Source of the DNA: Mangrovibacterium sp041596335
GTDB taxonomy: Bacteria > Bacteroidota > Bacteroidia > Bacteroidales > Prolixibacteraceae
Direction: 5' to 3'
Length of the DNA stretch: 64,000 bases
NCBI RefSeq assembly: GCF_041596335.1
Contig: NZ_JBFHIT010000001.1
Location: 186,001 to 250,000, forward strand
Shown: positions 8,385 through 15,100 of the stretch, piece after piece
How positions within the stretch are numbered: the first letter of the stretch is position 1
Layout: each line of letters begins with the position of its first letter
Position numbers and translations under genes: made by a program
The notes under the pieces: model-generated
Database searches by the model: none
Told to the model about the DNA's origin: nothing
The model's input: the letters and a program-made list of their open reading frames with translations, nothing else

Positions 8385-9584
8385 TTTTCCGGCTAAAAAT
8401 TCCTTTAAATAATCAAATCGCTCAGTCAGTTCCCCCTGCGACAAGATGGTTGCCCTTTCGATGACACCATCCGAATCGGCTCCAAACAAAGCCGGAAAAA
8501 CATGACTAAATAAATCGCGGGCAAAAGTCCTCGACGCGTCCAAAGGCAAAGCGGTAGGTAAATTATCAACCGCCATGACGGTAACATTTTTCGAACTGCT
8601 AAAAGCGGGTTTTTCCGACAGGTCGACAGGGTTAATATCGTAAAAAGGTTGTTCGATTGAGCTCGTCCGAATCGTTGTTGGTATCGGGCCATCCAAATCG
8701 CAACTGATGTCGGCAATAAGCGAAATCCCAAACGATTCGTCGCTTAACTGCTCTTTTGTGAAGAAAACCGGAGAGCGACTGTCCCAAAAATGGCAGGCGA
8801 TAAACACATCAGCCACTTCTAAATAAGGCTGAAAACTCGAAATGTATTCCGATGGATTAGCATAGAATTCTTGTAAATCGAAGGTTCCGTCTTTTTTCAC
8901 CGCATAATCCTCCGGATCCAATCGGGTAAAAACGGCATGATCGTATTCACGAGTCTTAAAGTCGCGCGGGCTTACTTCCGGTATTCCTAACTCACCGATA
9001 ATCTCAAGCGCACCACTTGCAACCCGACCACCTCCAGTCAGTACTATTTTCAGTGCAGGCAATCGAAATTGCTTAAGCTGGTGGTGCAATTCTTTCAAAT
9101 CCCGACAATCCTCCGGCCCGGGAATATCCAGCTTTAAAAACCGCTTTGCAATCCCTTTAAAACCATAATAGGTTCCCACAACACCTGCCCAGAAACCAAA
9201 GGCCACCAGTCGTGCGTTGTTTTCATCGGTAAAATACTCATAGTCAATCAGCGTAATTTTCGTCTTCGCCATTTCAGCAAAAAACGGTTGGTTATACCCC
9301 TGCTCTTTAGCCACATGGGCGAACATGATGTAAGTCTTCCCCTCTGTCATCGTCTCCGGAGCAACCTCCTTTACCCCAATTAAAACATCGCAATGAGCAA
9401 GATCGTCGACCACCGAAATACCAATTTTCCGGTACTCGTCGTCGGTATGAACCCGAATTTGGCTGCTCTGCACAAATAGCTCAACATGAGGATATTCTTG
9501 CTGTATCATCAACGCCGTTTCTGGTGTGATCGCCACTCGTCTGTCAGTCCATCTGCGGGTTTCTCTCAATATTCCAACTTTCAT
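8376..9584 (-). CDS. Alanine dehydrogenase / saccharopine dehydrogenase-like NAD(P) oxidoreductase
   Basis: The 402-aa protein opens with KVGILRETRRWTDRRVAITP, typical of the alanine dehydrogenase/PNT N-terminal domain. KIVLTGGGRVASGALEI is a Rossmann dinucleotide turn. DISCDLDGPIPTT and ADVFIACHFWDSRSP resemble the fungal-type saccharopine dehydrogenase branch. The family interconverts amino acids and 2-oxo acids with NAD(P). The precise substrate cannot be assigned; a lysine- or alanine-related role is the usual annotation. It stands alone on the minus strand. Confidence 0.7.
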   Translation of the reverse strand: MKVGILRETRRWTDRRVAITPETALMIQQEYPHVELFVQSSQIRVHTDDEYRKIGISVVDDLAHCDVLIGVKEVAPETMTEGKTYIMFAHVAKEQGYNQPFFAEMAKTKITLIDYEYFTDENNARLVAFGFWAGVVGTYYGFKGIAKRFLKLDIPGPEDCRDLKELHHQLKQFRLPALKIVLTGGGRVASGALEIIGELGIPEVSPRDFKTREYDHAVFTRLDPEDYAVKKDGTFDLQEFYANPSEYISSFQPYLEVADVFIACHFWDSRSPVFFTKEQLSDESFGISLIADISCDLDGPIPTTIRTSSIEQPFYDINPVDLSEKPAFSSSKNVTVMAVDNLPTALPLDASRTFARDLFSHVFPALFGADSDGVIERATILSQGELTERFDYLKEFLAGKSE

Positions 9585-9807
9585 CCGTAACTAATTTGAT
9601 TTGTAATTGTCTGCTGGAACTTACGTGTTGCCGAAAACGAATCTCATTTTGTGTTTGTGTTCGGAGCAACATGTTCGTTTCATTATTTCGTTTAGGGGGT
9701 ACCCGTCCGAAGATACGTAAAAAAGCAACTGGAATCCAAACAAAGCGATTGATAAACATTCCGCTCTGCTTGCCGATAGAAATTACCTGAAACTACTCTA
9801 ATCAGTC

Positions 9808-9836
9808 TTGGAATACCGAAAAATAATGTAATTTTG
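9808..9836 (+). promoter_or_regulatory. Promoter of tmRNA
   Basis: TTG (9808-9810) and TAATTTTG (9829-9836) are separated by 18 bp, a near-ideal Bacteroidota promoter. It lies 14 bp upstream of the mature tmRNA end, leaving a short leader for RNase P to remove. Confidence 0.7.
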
Positions 9837-9850
9837 TCGTCCATTCTACC

Positions 9851-10245
9851 GGGGATGACTGGTTTTGACAGCGGGTAGAAGAGGTATGTAAGCATGCTGA
9901 GCTTTGTCTGTTGGCTCAAAAATCTCAATAGGCAAACTTTTAATTGGCGAAAATAACTACGCTCTTGCTGCGTAATTCTACCATGTAGATTACACTTTAT
10001 TCCTGCACTAGGTGCGGGGACGAGACATCGCCCGGGTGCTATCTTCCTGAAGCGGCCCGATCCGGCGGTGCAAGTAAATCGGGAATAGTGGAAGCCTTGC
10101 TTCGGGGCTTTTGCAAAACTTAAGAAGCTAAGGTAATAGTCGGTGGCCTTGATCCAGCTGTTACACGAAAATTAAGTCGGGGCTAAGCATGTAGAAAGCG
10201 TATTGCTTCCTCGTTTGGACCCGGGTTCGATTCCCGGCATCTCCA
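9851..10245 (+). ncRNA. ssrA: Transfer-messenger RNA (tmRNA)
   Basis: The 395-nt gene starts GGGGATGACTGGTTTTGACA and ends TTCGATTCCCGGCATCTCCA. GGGGATG pairs with CATCTCC to form the acceptor stem. The tag frame at 9946-9975 encodes GENNYALAA followed by TAA, the known Bacteroidota degradation tag. CCA is not encoded. tmRNA rescues stalled ribosomes and tags the nascent chain. Its last 14 bases are the prophage attachment core, so the prophage rebuilds the gene intact. Confidence 0.97.
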
Positions 10246-10246
10246 C
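10232..10246. other. attL core
   Basis: TCCCGGCATCTCCAC overlaps the tmRNA T-arm and acceptor. The identical 15-mer at 48423-48437 is attR. Confidence 0.9.
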
Positions 10247-10255
10247 AGAAAAAGA

Positions 10256-10290
10256 TTAAGCCCTGTAAATCAACAACCTACAGGGCTTAA
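10256..10290 (+). terminator. Phage-supplied hairpin after tmRNA
   Basis: TTAAGCCCTGTA and TACAGGGCTTAA form a perfect 12-bp stem with an 11-nt loop, 10 bp after the tmRNA. There is no T-run, so it may protect or process the tmRNA 3' end rather than terminate. Confidence 0.5.
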
Positions 10291-10291
10291 A

Positions 10292-10331
10292 TGTATCTCT
10301 AAAAATGAAAAATGTATCTGTTCGTGTATCC
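10292..10331. repeat. Integrase arm-type sites next to attL
   Basis: TGTATCT at 10292 and 10313, and TGTATCC at 10325. The same heptamer recurs four times beside attR and three times beside the relic integrase with nearly the same spacing, as expected for Int arm-binding sites. Confidence 0.55.
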
Positions 10332-10371
10332 GGTTAGTTTTTGAGCGTGGGGACGCAAAAAAACTGATGAG

Positions 10372-11652
10372 ATGAGACGACAAAAACTTTTTAGAGTCCC
10401 CTACCTGCATGACGCAGGTGGGGATGTTTCAAAGCGGTGGTGGATCGAGTTAGGCTACAGAGATCCGCGCGATGGAAAAATGAAGCGGAAACGCTACCAG
10501 GAAGAGTTGACAGCATTGGCAACCAAGAAGGAACGGTATGCGAAAGCTGAAGAACTAATCAAGCTCTACACGGCTAAGCTCATGCGCGGCTGGACTCCGC
10601 TCGATGACGAAAAAGAAAATCAGGTTGTGTACACAGATGAACTGGAGTATCACCAGGCAGCGCAGGTTTTCGGACGTAAACGCAAGGCGAATAAGAATAT
10701 CCGCTTTTATGCGTCGGAGTACATGACAATGATTAAAGCCACCAAAGCGCGGAAGACTTTCGAAAGCTACAATGGCAAAATCCGCATCTTCATTGCCTGG
10801 CTCGAAATGAAAAAGCTGGTTGATAACGACCTTTCAACTTTCAACAATGCACTGATCCTTGAATTCTTCGATTACATTATCCAGGATCTGAACCGGGCAC
10901 GAAATACCGTAGCCAAGTTCAAGTTGAATATTGGCAAGTTTTTCGGGTATCTGGTTGAGCGGAAAGTGATCACTGATAACCCGGTTCATGGCATCACATT
11001 GCCGCAAACCGATGAAGATTATTCGGCTACCCCGTTCCTGGATGAAGATTTGGAGATCATCCTGCCGGTGATCAGGAAGGAAGATCCGCAATTGTACCTC
11101 GCTGCTTTGCTTCAGTATTTCTGTTTCATTCGCCCGGGTGATGAGTTGTTGTCGCTACGGATCAAGCAGCTGAATTTCTCAGCCCGGTCGGTTTTCATTC
11201 CCAAAAACGTGGCGAAGAAACGAACGGCCCGGAATATTGATATGCCGTTTCAGTTGTATGACCTACTGATTGAACATGGGATCCAGCATTTCGATAAAGA
11301 TATGTTTGTGATCGGGCCGAACGGTCGCCCCGGTTCGCGGCCTATTGGCTACAATACGTTGCGGAACCGGTTTAATGTTATTCGCGATCGCCTGGGATTG
11401 TCGCAGTCGTACAAGTGGTATTCGTTCAAGCATACCGGAGCCGGTAAACTTCTGGAAAGCGGGGCCACCATTGCCGAATTAATGAACCAATTGGGGCACA
11501 CCGATATTTCATCGACTTACCGCTACATTCGCCGGCATTTCGGCGAACGATCGGAACATGTGCGCAACAACTTCCCCACTCCACGCGGGATGGAAGAACC
11601 AAAATGTAGCGTTCCTATTAACGACTGGATGGATAGTTTGTGTCTGAACTGA
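10372..11652 (+). CDS. int: Tyrosine recombinase (phage integrase)
   Basis: The 426-aa protein has an N-terminal arm-binding region, a core-binding SAM-like domain around residues 110-200 and a C-terminal catalytic domain. FIRPGDELLSLRI holds the first catalytic Arg, SFKHTGAGKL the second box, LNQLGHTDISSTYRYI-type sequence the His and nucleophilic Tyr. It catalyses site-specific exchange at the tmRNA core. It is the leftmost phage gene, transcribed inward. A GCGTGGGGACGC hairpin lies in its leader. The N-terminal 87 residues are closely matched by a relic at 48626. Confidence 0.93.
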   Translation: MRRQKLFRVPYLHDAGGDVSKRWWIELGYRDPRDGKMKRKRYQEELTALATKKERYAKAEELIKLYTAKLMRGWTPLDDEKENQVVYTDELEYHQAAQVFGRKRKANKNIRFYASEYMTMIKATKARKTFESYNGKIRIFIAWLEMKKLVDNDLSTFNNALILEFFDYIIQDLNRARNTVAKFKLNIGKFFGYLVERKVITDNPVHGITLPQTDEDYSATPFLDEDLEIILPVIRKEDPQLYLAALLQYFCFIRPGDELLSLRIKQLNFSARSVFIPKNVAKKRTARNIDMPFQLYDLLIEHGIQHFDKDMFVIGPNGRPGSRPIGYNTLRNRFNVIRDRLGLSQSYKWYSFKHTGAGKLLESGATIAELMNQLGHTDISSTYRYIRRHFGERSEHVRNNFPTPRGMEEPKCSVPINDWMDSLCLN

Positions 11653-11669
11653 CTTACAACCTACAACCG
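11653..11669. repeat. Copy of the origin iteron pair after int
   Basis: TTACAACCTACAACCGA directly follows the int stop codon and is identical to 40743-40759 in the iteron cluster near the phage helicase gene. Confidence 0.6.
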
Positions 11670-11758
11670 ATTATTTAGTTTGACTCTAAATAGAGTTTGT
11701 CGTAACTTGAAGTAACTTTGTTTATTGACTTGGTCAATAAATACGCATAAAAAAAGGT

Positions 11759-11786
11759 AAAGCCTCGGGAGAGCCCGGGGCTTTTG
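11759..11786 (+). terminator. Terminator of int
   Basis: An 11-bp stem (AAAGCCTCGGG with CCCGGGGCTTT, one G-T pair) with a 4-nt loop and following T-run lies about 105 bp after int. Confidence 0.8.
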
Positions 11787-11789
11787 CAT

Positions 11790-11826
11790 TAAATACAAAA
11801 GCCCCCGGATACCACACCGGGGGCTT
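11790..11826 (-). terminator. Terminator of the phage late region
   Basis: A perfect 10-bp stem (AAGCCCCCGG with CCGGGGGCTT) followed on minus by TTTTGTATTT lies 34 bp after the spanin stop. It stands back to back with the int terminator. Confidence 0.85.
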
Positions 11827-11859
11827 GCTCTCTTTATTCCTGATCTACTTAAACACATC

Positions 11860-12354
11860 TCATGGGGGAAATAGTTTGGTGAGTGCGGATCCCCAGGAGA
11901 ACTTTCTTCCTAAATACAGTAGGCCAAATACGATAGCCAGAAGCACGATCCTGAACGACCACCTGTATGGCCACGGTATGTATTTTTCACGAATCACAAT
12001 TTTCGCTTGTTCTTTCTTTTCGATGATGGCGTCCTTGATCCGGACCGGATCCGGTTTAACCAGGATTGTGCTATCGGTTAGCGAGGCATTAACCACGAGC
12101 TGATTATTGACCACTTCAATGTCAAATCGGATAACGCCTTTTGAGAAGGTTTGCTTTGGCAGGTTAACTGTTTTGTTTTCGACCTGCAGCAGCATGGAAA
12201 TGTTGATATCGCTTTGAGGCAACCGGATCGGGATCGGCTCCAGTGTAATAACCGTGTCACGGTACTCAACCCACGTTTTGGTTTCAGTAACCAATCGGGT
12301 GCCTGTGCACGATGCCAGGAACAAGCCCATTAGAAGGATGATCAGATTTCTCAT
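11860..12354 (-). CDS. Probable unimolecular spanin (lipoprotein with C-terminal membrane helix)
   Basis: The 164-aa protein begins with a lipoprotein signal ending in the lipobox LASC (Cys16). A beta-rich periplasmic stretch follows, then a C-terminal hydrophobic helix (about residues 134-151, WSFRIVLLAIVFGLLYLG) and a short basic tail. An outer-membrane lipid anchor plus an inner-membrane helix in one chain is the architecture of u-spanins, which fuse the two membranes in the last step of lysis. It is the third gene of a holin-lysozyme-spanin set and its start overlaps the lysozyme stop. Sequence similarity to known spanins was not seen; the call rests on topology and place. Confidence 0.65.
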   Translation of the reverse strand: MRNLIILLMGLFLASCTGTRLVTETKTWVEYRDTVITLEPIPIRLPQSDINISMLLQVENKTVNLPKQTFSKGVIRFDIEVVNNQLVVNASLTDSTILVKPDPVRIKDAIIEKKEQAKIVIREKYIPWPYRWSFRIVLLAIVFGLLYLGRKFSWGSALTKLFPP

Positions 12355-12761
12355 GCTAAGTCTTTAATTAGTTTGCTTAACCGGGCTGCGCGTTTACCAA
12401 CTTGAACTGCCCATTTCGAATTCAGCATTTCGAGCGATGCTGATAGGTATTCACCTTTCTCCAGGTGCTCCAGTGTTTTTTTGAATTGCATGAGCCGTGA
12501 TGCTCCCATATTGAAACACATGTTGGCGAGAACCAACTGGACTGTCTCCGGAGCAGAAGTAAACCAGGATAATCTGGATCCGAGTTCTTTCATCACAATA
12601 TAGATGTCGTTCCTGAGAAGAAACATAGCTTCTTCCTCTGTAATTCCTCGTTCTTCGATGTTGCGACCTACGCCAATCGTTAGTTTGTTGGCTGTGCAAC
12701 GATAAGGCATCAGGCGTAAACCCTCATCCTCAATCAGCATTTTTTCCAGTTTCTCATTCAT
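12351..12761 (-). CDS. T4-type lysozyme endolysin (GH24)
   Basis: The 136-aa product starts at 12761, where GGAGG stands 8 nt upstream; it overlaps the holin end. EDEGLRLMPYRCTANKLTIGVGRN aligns with the T4 lysozyme active site: Glu13 matches the catalytic Glu11, Thr28 matches Thr26, and Cys22 stands where T4 has Asp20. Such enzymes cleave the MurNAc-GlcNAc bond of peptidoglycan. No signal peptide is visible, so release depends on the holin. Confidence 0.88.
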   Translation of the reverse strand: MNEKLEKMLIEDEGLRLMPYRCTANKLTIGVGRNIEERGITEEEAMFLLRNDIYIVMKELGSRLSWFTSAPETVQLVLANMCFNMGASRLMQFKKTLEHLEKGEYLSASLEMLNSKWAVQVGKRAARLSKLIKDLA

Positions 12762-13194
12762 GTGATGCCTCCGTTTTAAGATCCACACCGGTGACTGATT
12801 CCACTTTGTCCTCCATGTACTTCTTCAGGATCACGAAAAGTTTGTGGTTGGTGATCCGGCCGCCGTTCTCGAGTATTGACCAAATTTCGAAGCCGGTGAT
12901 TAACCAGGCAACCATGCGGTGCAGCTGGATGGCCGGTATACCAATTTCAGTATCCATGGCATAAAGCAGAGCCACCACGATTACAGCGATAAATAGCTTG
13001 TAGGCCGTTCGCCACAACTTGAAACTTTTAATGCCCTGCTTTTGCGACCGGGCTGCAATAATACCGAAGACAAGATCCAGCAGAATAGCGATGACCATAA
13101 CGTTGATGACTCCCTTTATTGGGGCGAAGTAACCGGCGACGGCGAGTATTATTCCGGAGAATAAATTACAGAGGTGTTGGAAGAACCATTTCAT
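12754..13194 (-). CDS. Phage holin (toxin secretion/holin family type)
   Basis: The 146-aa protein has two to three membrane segments (FSGIILAVAGYFAP, GVINVMVIAILLDLVFGIIAA, LFIAVIVVALLYAMD) and a charged C-terminal tail, the shape of the phage_holin_4 family. It would form the inner-membrane lesion that lets the lysozyme out. It begins the lysis set and is preceded 50 bp upstream by a TGTCCTT element. Confidence 0.8.
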   Translation of the reverse strand: MKWFFQHLCNLFSGIILAVAGYFAPIKGVINVMVIAILLDLVFGIIAARSQKQGIKSFKLWRTAYKLFIAVIVVALLYAMDTEIGIPAIQLHRMVAWLITGFEIWSILENGGRITNHKLFVILKKYMEDKVESVTGVDLKTEASHE

Positions 13195-13243
13195 GCGTTG
13201 TGCTTTGTTTTACTCAAAGATGCACACGCCCTCTTGCGCACAA

Positions 13244-13250
13244 AAGGACA
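13244..13250 (-). promoter_or_regulatory. Late-promoter motif TGTCCTT (lysis genes)
   Basis: Minus-strand TGTCCTT, followed by TT, 50 nt before the holin ATG; one of seven copies upstream of phage late genes. Confidence 0.55.
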
Positions 13251-13265
13251 ATACGAAACTGGATT

Positions 13266-13290
13266 AATCGCGATTTCGCGATTACCTTTG
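13266..13290 (+). promoter_or_regulatory. Promoter and palindrome of the plus-strand cargo gene
   Basis: TACCTTTG (13283-13290) matches the host -7 consensus exactly and stands only 4 bp from the ATG at 13295, so the mRNA would be almost leaderless. The perfect palindrome AATCGCGATTTCGCGATT (13266-13283) abuts it and may be an operator. Confidence 0.55.
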
Positions 13291-13294
13291 TAGC

Positions 13295-13612
13295 ATGGTT
13301 CGATTTCAGATACGCTATAAGGATAAGCACCCGGAGAGATCCGACCGGGCGCGAATGGCACTTGACTTGAAAAAGATCTATTGGAAGGATCGCAAACTTC
13401 CAGCCGATTGGTATTGGTTTGAAGGCAATATCACCATCACATCCGTGCCGGATCATCGTGGCGATTGTGTTGAACTGGAATGTAAACACATGAGCAGCCC
13501 GTGGGATGACGGATTTAGGGAGGCGATTGCAGATATTAATGATGTTGATGCTATTCTCTGGGACCAGGGCGATCGGTTTTGGATTACCATCTTTAGACGG
13601 TGGAGAAAATAA
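13295..13612 (+). CDS. Small cytosolic protein, plus-strand prophage cargo (moron)
   Basis: I do not recognise this 105-aa protein. It is soluble, rich in Trp and Arg, with a DGFREAIADINDVD helix and a C-terminal RFWITIFRRWRK. It lies alone on the plus strand between lysis and tail genes, with its own host-type promoter, so it may be expressed from the silent prophage. That is the usual pattern of lysogenic cargo. Confidence 0.6.
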   Translation: MVRFQIRYKDKHPERSDRARMALDLKKIYWKDRKLPADWYWFEGNITITSVPDHRGDCVELECKHMSSPWDDGFREAIADINDVDAILWDQGDRFWITIFRRWRK

Positions 13613-13656
13613 AAAGTTCAACTTTGATTGCCTGTTGAACCAAACTGAATGGGCAA

Positions 13657-14196
13657 TTACGGGTGATAATCGAAGTCTCGTTCGTTAGCGTAGGCTTCCA
13701 GCTCGTAACTGATATTCCTATAACCTTTGAAGATCCACTCCACAAAATAGCGAAGGTAGAAAAACAGGTACCAATGCTTGCGCTGTTGCTCCCAGTGAAT
13801 ACGCTCGTGGTTGATGATGATTCTGCTGTTGATCCTTTCCGGGTTGACGAATACGCCAACCGGCCCCAAGGTGATTGCCGAAAAACGCTTGCTGAATTTG
13901 AACGGGAAAACCACCATGCCCGGGTGTCGGTTGATTAATAAACTCATACCATCAATTGCGCCCTGGGCTGTCGCCCAAAAGTCGTCCCAATCCGGAGTAC
14001 CTTTTTTGAGCCACTTATCCCAAAGTAGTTCTTTAAGCGCTGCGAGTAAGAGGGTAAATGTCATCCATGCTGGATTCCATACCAGGAAGGTTATTGGCTT
14101 TCCTAAAATTAAAAATCCGTAGCCTACAAATGCTGCCAGACGCATGATCCACAGCCCGGCGGTGTAATGTTGTTGTTTGTCGGTTATCCAGTCCAT
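13657..14196 (-). CDS. Membrane protein with C-terminal HExxH metalloprotease-like domain
   Basis: The 179-aa product starts at 14196 (MDWITDKQQHYTAG). The first 90 residues have membrane segments, KELLWDK and DWDDFWATAQGAIDG, reminiscent of the YfiM-like (DUF2279) pattern. The last 60 hold INHERIHWEQQ, an HExxH zinc motif (His130, His134), and YELEAYANERD, which could give the third ligand. Stand-alone versions of the second part are common in Bacteroidota. Substrate unknown. It lies between the tail module and the lysis genes, so a role in wall or envelope passage is possible; that is inference. Confidence 0.6.
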   Translation of the reverse strand: MDWITDKQQHYTAGLWIMRLAAFVGYGFLILGKPITFLVWNPAWMTFTLLLAALKELLWDKWLKKGTPDWDDFWATAQGAIDGMSLLINRHPGMVVFPFKFSKRFSAITLGPVGVFVNPERINSRIIINHERIHWEQQRKHWYLFFYLRYFVEWIFKGYRNISYELEAYANERDFDYHP

Positions 14197-14239
14197 AGCA
14201 CTTTTTATTTTGAAGGTAGACTGGAACTGGATGAAACGG

Positions 14240-14246
14240 AAGGACA
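14240..14246 (-). promoter_or_regulatory. Late-promoter motif TGTCCTT
   Basis: Minus-strand copy 44 nt before the ATG at 14196, directly after the T-run of a terminator, so one transcript ends and another probably starts here. Confidence 0.55.
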
Positions 14247-14247
14247 T

Positions 14248-14273
14248 AAAAAAGCCCCGGATCTCTCCGAGGC
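14248..14273 (-). terminator. Terminator after the small SGNH gene
   Basis: Eight-bp stem GCCTCGGA/TCCGGGGC, loop GAGA, followed by six T on minus. Confidence 0.8.
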
Positions 14274-14330
14274 TTCGCGTATTTTTGATGAACCAAAATG
14301 TTTCAACAAGTTCCAAAGTTGAATACGATT

Positions 14331-15044
14331 TTATCTCTGTAATTCTTCTCTAATCGCCTTTACCCATAAATGATTCCCATCTTTATTTAAGTGGATTCCA
14401 TCCCCCATGTGTAGCCCATCTTTAAGACTACCATCTTCATCATATAGGTATTTTGCGGTATTCATGTAGCTTATTCTGCTATCGGATTTTGCATATTCTT
14501 TCAATAATTCGTTTAGTTCAATAATTTGCTTGTTCGTTTTCTTTTGGTTTATTCTTTTGTTTAAAATCGATTCATTAATTGGTAAAATAGAAGAAATAAA
14601 AACCCTTGAACTGGCTGGTAGTTTTGAGATAAAGTCTTTATAATCGTTAAGAATATCTTCTGAATTTCTTGGAATATCATTTATTCCGTAAGCTAGGATA
14701 ATTGTCTTGTTTGATAGATTACTGATGGCTGAAATTTTACTTTTTGCCCTTGAAATATTCTCGCCAGCTATGCCGAAATTTATCCCTGAAAACTGACTCT
14801 CAACACATAGCCCCGACACGATACTATTTCCAAAAAATATGCACTGACTACTTAAAGAATCGATAGTATTTGAACGCCTTTTATAAAACTCCCAAGTATT
14901 ATTCATGTAGTATTCATGGCTCTTTGTGATAGTAGTTAAATTCAATTTCAAGTAAATTCTACTGACAATATCTGGCTTAATTAATATGACAATTAACAAG
15001 ATGTGTAACGCAACACCGTATGTAATGATAAGGTTCTTTTTCAT
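14331..15044 (-). CDS. Membrane-anchored SGNH/GDSL esterase
   Basis: The 237-aa product from 15044 has one N-terminal hydrophobic helix (LIITYGVALHILLIVILI) and an SGNH hydrolase domain. FFGNSIVSG gives the nucleophile block, YGINDI the GxND block and DGIHLNKDG the Asp/His block. SGNH enzymes remove acyl groups from carbohydrates or lipids. It follows the large SGNH tail protein and shares its AT-rich composition. It may modify the surface glycan of the lysogen or the receptor; inference. Confidence 0.75.
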   Translation of the reverse strand: MKKNLIITYGVALHILLIVILIKPDIVSRIYLKLNLTTITKSHEYYMNNTWEFYKRRSNTIDSLSSQCIFFGNSIVSGLCVESQFSGINFGIAGENISRAKSKISAISNLSNKTIILAYGINDIPRNSEDILNDYKDFISKLPASSRVFISSILPINESILNKRINQKKTNKQIIELNELLKEYAKSDSRISYMNTAKYLYDEDGSLKDGLHMGDGIHLNKDGNHLWVKAIREELQR

Positions 15045-15100
15045 CGTTTGAATATTAAGTTTTTCGAACTTCAAAAATATGACTTAAATTCAAAATAGAA

